A stretch of 8,112 bases of DNA from positions 1 through 8,112 of the forward strand of contig JAFGOU010000453.1 in NCBI GenBank assembly GCA_016926315.1, written 5' to 3'. The DNA comes from Chitinispirillaceae bacterium. Its GTDB lineage: Bacteria > Fibrobacterota > Chitinivibrionia > Chitinivibrionales > Chitinispirillaceae. The translations under genes and the position numbers were made by a program. This document shows, piece by piece, positions 5,764-8,112 of this stretch (positions within the stretch are counted from its first letter, which is position 1; each line of letters starts with the position of its first letter). The notes below the pieces were generated by a model. The model did not search any database, was not told the DNA's origin, and saw only the letters and a list, made by a program, of their open reading frames with translations.

Positions 5764-7194
5764 TTACGCTTTTGATCTTTTTGCGCTGCACGGGCCTTCG
5801 CAGCCGTCCCAGCAGTAGGTGCAGAGTTTTTCCCTGGGCAACCCGATCGCGTCGACCATGGCGGGAAGCTTCTGGTATTCAAGCGTCGTTATCCCCATTT
5901 TCCGCTTGATGATGTCGACCATTGCCCGGTATTCTTCCGTCGATTCGTCGACGTATTTGGCAAGATCGGGCTGCCGGTCACCTTCGATTTCCTTGATCGC
6001 TTTGCGGGCTGCAAGGTCCATTTCGCTGCGCGACCGTGAAAAGTTGAGAAATTTGCACCCGAAAAGAAGCGGAGGACACGCCGGCCGCAGGTGCATTTCA
6101 CGGGCGCCGTATTCGTAGAGCTGCTCGAAGGTGTTGCGCAACTGGGTGCCGCGAACCACCGAATCGTCGCAGAAGAGGATACGCGCGCCATAGGTCAGTT
6201 CCTTGACGGGAATGAGTTTCATGCGGGCGACCAGGTCGCGCACCGACTGGACCTGCGGCATGAAGCTGCGCGCCCAGGTCGGATTGTACTTGACAAAAGG
6301 GCGTTTGTAGGGAACGCCCGCCTCGATGGCATAGCCGATGGCGTGGGCTATGCCGGAATCAGGGATACCCGCGGCAAAGTCGGGCTTGACCGCATCGGCT
6401 TTCGCCAGGGCGGTGCCGCAGCGGTAGCGGGCGTTTTCAACGTTGATCCCCTCGTAGGAGGAGGCGGGAAATCCGTAATAAATCCAGAGAAAGGAGCAGA
6501 TCTGCATGTCGCTTCCGGCAGCTTTTTTTATTTCATACCCGTTTTCGTTGAGAAGAACGATTTCACCCGGACCGAGTTCATGTTCGATCTGATAATCGAG
6601 GTTCGGGAACGCGCACGATTCAAAGGTGACGCTCCAGGCGTCCTGCTTTTTGCCGATGATGACTGGCGTGCGGCCGCAGCGGTCGCGCGCGGCGTAGATG
6701 CCGTTCTGCGCAAGAATGAGGATCGAACAGGATCCATCGATCGCCGCCAGGGCCGAGGCGATACCCGCTTCAAACGACTCTTCCTGATTGATGATGGTGG
6801 CCACGAGTTCGGTCGGATTGATTTCGTTCCCGCTCATTTCGGAAAAATGGGTGGCTCTTGTGCTGAACGTTTTTTTGGCAAGCTCCTCTGCGTTCTTGAC
6901 CACTCCCACGGTCACGATCGCGTAGGTTCCCAGATGCGACCCGATGATGAGCGGCTGGTCTTCGTAATCGCTGATGACGCCGATGCCCTTCCGGCCCGAC
7001 ATGGCAGTCACTTCGCTGTCGAACTTGCTCCTGAACTGCGCGTTCGTGATGTCGTGAATGGTCCGGGTAAACCCTTCCGGGTTAAGGACCGCCAGGCCGC
7101 CGCGGCGCGTGCCGAGATGGCAATGATAATCGGTTCCGTAAAAGAGATCCTGCACGCAATCGTTTTTGGATACAACGCCGAAAAAACCGCCCAT
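5764..7194 (-). CDS. PurF-like paralogue lacking the glutaminase nucleophile
   Basis: A 476-aa protein with the full two-domain outline of PurF. It begins MGGFFGVVS where PurF has CGVFGI, so the N-terminal Cys nucleophile is Gly. Other glutamine-site residues are also lost: HRGQES becomes TRRGG (29-33), the Arg of NRYSTTG is absent from GIGVISDYEDQP (70-81), AHNG becomes SHLG (86-89) and the Asp of TDTE becomes Pro in NPTE. By contrast the phosphoribosyltransferase half looks functional: IPDSG, the RSF..VQ..R segment, and the PRPP loop ILFCDDSVVRGTQ (339-351). Cys233, Cys380, Cys458 and Cys461 align with the PurF 4Fe-4S ligands, with two further Cys (465, 469) at the end. The stretch between the third-last and last ligand blocks is about 26 residues longer than in PurF. 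I recall similar MGG-starting proteins annotated as amidophosphoribosyltransferase elsewhere, without an assigned role. It may use free ammonia, pair with PurF or act in regulation. Its start has AAGGA 9 nt upstream. Confidence 0.92.
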   Translation of the reverse strand: MGGFFGVVSKNDCVQDLFYGTDYHCHLGTRRGGLAVLNPEGFTRTIHDITNAQFRSKFDSEVTAMSGRKGIGVISDYEDQPLIIGSHLGTYAIVTVGVVKNAEELAKKTFSTRATHFSEMSGNEINPTELVATIINQEESFEAGIASALAAIDGSCSILILAQNGIYAARDRCGRTPVIIGKKQDAWSVTFESCAFPNLDYQIEHELGPGEIVLLNENGYEIKKAAGSDMQICSFLWIYYGFPASSYEGINVENARYRCGTALAKADAVKPDFAAGIPDSGIAHAIGYAIEAGVPYKRPFVKYNPTWARSFMPQVQSVRDLVARMKLIPVKELTYGARILFCDDSVVRGTQLRNTFEQLYEYGAREMHLRPACPPLLFGCKFLNFSRSRSEMDLAARKAIKEIEGDRQPDLAKYVDESTEEYRAMVDIIKRKMGITTLEYQKLPAMVDAIGLPREKLCTYCWDGCEGPCSAKRSKA

Positions 7195-7203
7195 AGGTCA
7201 CGT

Positions 7204-7235
7204 TCCTTTTAAGGTTGAGTTGCGAATAAAAAGGA
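7204..7235 (-). promoter_or_regulatory. Inverted repeat that could pair the ribosome-binding site of the purF-like gene
   Basis: In the 46-nt gap after pyrG, the arms TCCTTTT (7204-7210) and AAAAGGA (7229-7235) are perfect complements around an 18-nt loop. On the minus-strand message the arm covering 7204-7210 reads AAAAGGA, which is the Shine-Dalgarno site of the downstream gene. The stem therefore could mask translation initiation. The stem is AT-rich and short, so stability is modest; chance is possible. Confidence 0.35.
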
Positions 7236-7240
7236 CCGCC

Positions 7241-8112
7241 TTATTCAGGGATCCTGCAATTCTTTATACTTGCGGCCACGAACTCACGGAACAACGGGTG
7301 AGGATCGATGGGCCGCGATTTGAATTCCGGATGAAACTGCACGCCGATGAACCACGGATGGTTGCGCAGCTCCACGATTTCCACGAGCAAGCCGTTTGGC
7401 GAAAGGCCGGAAAGCGACATTCCCGCCTCCTCGAACCGGTCGCGATAGTCGTTGTTGAATTCGTACCGGTGACGGTGGCGCTCGCTGATCGCGTCTTTTC
7501 CGTAGACTTTGCGCACCAGCGAGCCCTTGCGCAGATCGCAGGGAAACGCCCCGAGCCGCATGGTGCCGCCGAGGTTCATGATCCGTTTTTGCTCCTCCAT
7601 GAGATGGATCACCGGATGGGCCGATTCCGGAGTGTTTTCCGTGGTGTCGGCCCCGTCGAGGCCGAGCACGTTGCGCGCGAATTCGATTACTGCCATGTGC
7701 ATGCCGTAACAGATGCCGAAATAGGGGACATTGTTCTCCCGCGCGTATTTGACGGCGAGGATTTTGCCTTCAACCCCGCGGCCGCCGAAACCGCCCGGCA
7801 CCAGGACTCCGCCTATGCCGGCGAGCACGATTTTCGCCCCCTTCTGTTCGATGTCCTCGGCCGAGACGCTGACGATCTGAATCTTCGCGCCGCACGCCGC
7901 GCCGGCATGCTGGAGCGACTCGTGGATGGACTTGTATGCGTCGAGCAGTTCGCTGTATTTTCCCACGATGGCGATGGTGACGGTTTTGTCGGCGCTCACC
8001 ACCTTGTCGACATACTCGCGCCACGGCCGCAGGTTCCGGCGGCCGCCGCGCAGGCCGAGGCAGTCGAGGATCACGGTGTCGATGTCCTGCGAGGCGAATT
8101 CGAGCGGCACCT
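7241..8112 (-). CDS. pyrG: CTP synthase, C-terminal part (truncated by the window edge)
   Basis: Makes CTP from UTP, ATP and glutamine in the cytosol. The visible 290 or so residues comprise the end of the synthetase domain and the whole class I glutamine amidotransferase domain. Key features are VPGGFGGRGVEGK (oxyanion-strand region), the nucleophile Cys in GICYGM (codon at 7709-7711), GGTMRLGAF, the conserved HRHRYE block, and VQFHPEF carrying the catalytic His and Glu. All triad residues are intact. The reading frame stays open to the right edge and the first visible residues (VPLEFASQ) match the interior of the protein, so the N-terminal synthetase domain lies outside the window; the GTG at 8108-8110 is an internal Val, not a start. 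The gene ends 46 nt before the purF-like gene in the same direction, suggesting an operon for two glutamine-dependent nucleotide-synthesis steps. Confidence 0.97.
   Translation of the reverse strand, partial: VPLEFASQDIDTVILDCLGLRGGRRNLRPWREYVDKVVSADKTVTIAIVGKYSELLDAYKSIHESLQHAGAACGAKIQIVSVSAEDIEQKGAKIVLAGIGGVLVPGGFGGRGVEGKILAVKYARENNVPYFGICYGMHMAVIEFARNVLGLDGADTTENTPESAHPVIHLMEEQKRIMNLGGTMRLGAFPCDLRKGSLVRKVYGKDAISERHRHRYEFNNDYRDRFEEAGMSLSGLSPNGLLVEIVELRNHPWFIGVQFHPEFKSRPIDPHPLFREFVAASIKNCRIPE

Noticed and set aside
5326..5775. Open frames on the plus strand opposite purF
   Set aside because: They mirror conserved PurF codons and show no protein-like motif or ribosome-binding site.
6091..7212. 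A 373-codon open frame on the plus strand opposite the purF-like gene
   Set aside because: It lies wholly antisense to a gene with clear PurF motifs, its translation is Arg/Gly/Asp/Val-rich without recognisable domains, and it arises from the codon bias of the real gene.
7195..7240. Possible purine riboswitch or attenuator ahead of the purF pair
   Set aside because: The gap is only 46 nt, too short for a known purine aptamer, and the GC-poor hairpin there is better read as an RBS-masking stem.
8108..8110. GTG as the start of a 289-residue stand-alone amidotransferase
   Set aside because: The residues after it match the interior of CTP synthase, and the frame remains open to the edge, so the gene is truncated by the window.

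Overview
The window is an ordinary-looking stretch of bacterial chromosome: moderately GC-rich by eye, densely coding, with no mobile element, CRISPR array, tRNA or rRNA that I can see. The lineage cannot be fixed from sequence alone. A Cys-containing lipoprotein-like signal followed by Ig-like beta domains, an FHA-domain protein, and a purF pair in which one member has lost its glutaminase nucleophile would suit an FCB-type, Fibrobacterota or spirochaete-like Gram-negative. That placement is a guess.

Layout. At the left, a minus-strand gene (44-808) encodes a single-span membrane protein with a periplasmic coiled coil and a small helix-turn-helix-like cytoplasmic tail. It is divergent, across a 173-bp promoter region, from a plus-strand run. 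That run holds an FHA-domain protein (988-1782), a calcineurin-like metallophosphoesterase that follows after only 5 nt (1788-2522), and a probable secreted or lipid-anchored multi-domain beta-sandwich protein (2584-4284). An 81-bp convergent gap (4285-4365) separates this from a minus-strand nucleotide-synthesis cluster. Read in its own direction the cluster is pyrG (CTP synthase, cut by the window end), a purF-like paralogue, then canonical purF.

How the genes work together. PyrG and PurF both use glutamine as amino donor, in CTP synthesis and in the first committed step of purine synthesis, and the close spacing (46 and 12 nt) supports one transcript. The most notable item is the middle gene. 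It keeps the PRPP-binding loop and the cysteines expected to ligate a 4Fe-4S cluster in PurF, but the catalytic N-terminal Cys and the other glutaminase residues are replaced. It is probably not a glutamine-using amidophosphoribosyltransferase on its own. Its gap with pyrG can fold so that its ribosome-binding site is paired. The FHA protein and phosphoesterase could form a phospho-signalling pair, but no kinase lies in the window to confirm it.
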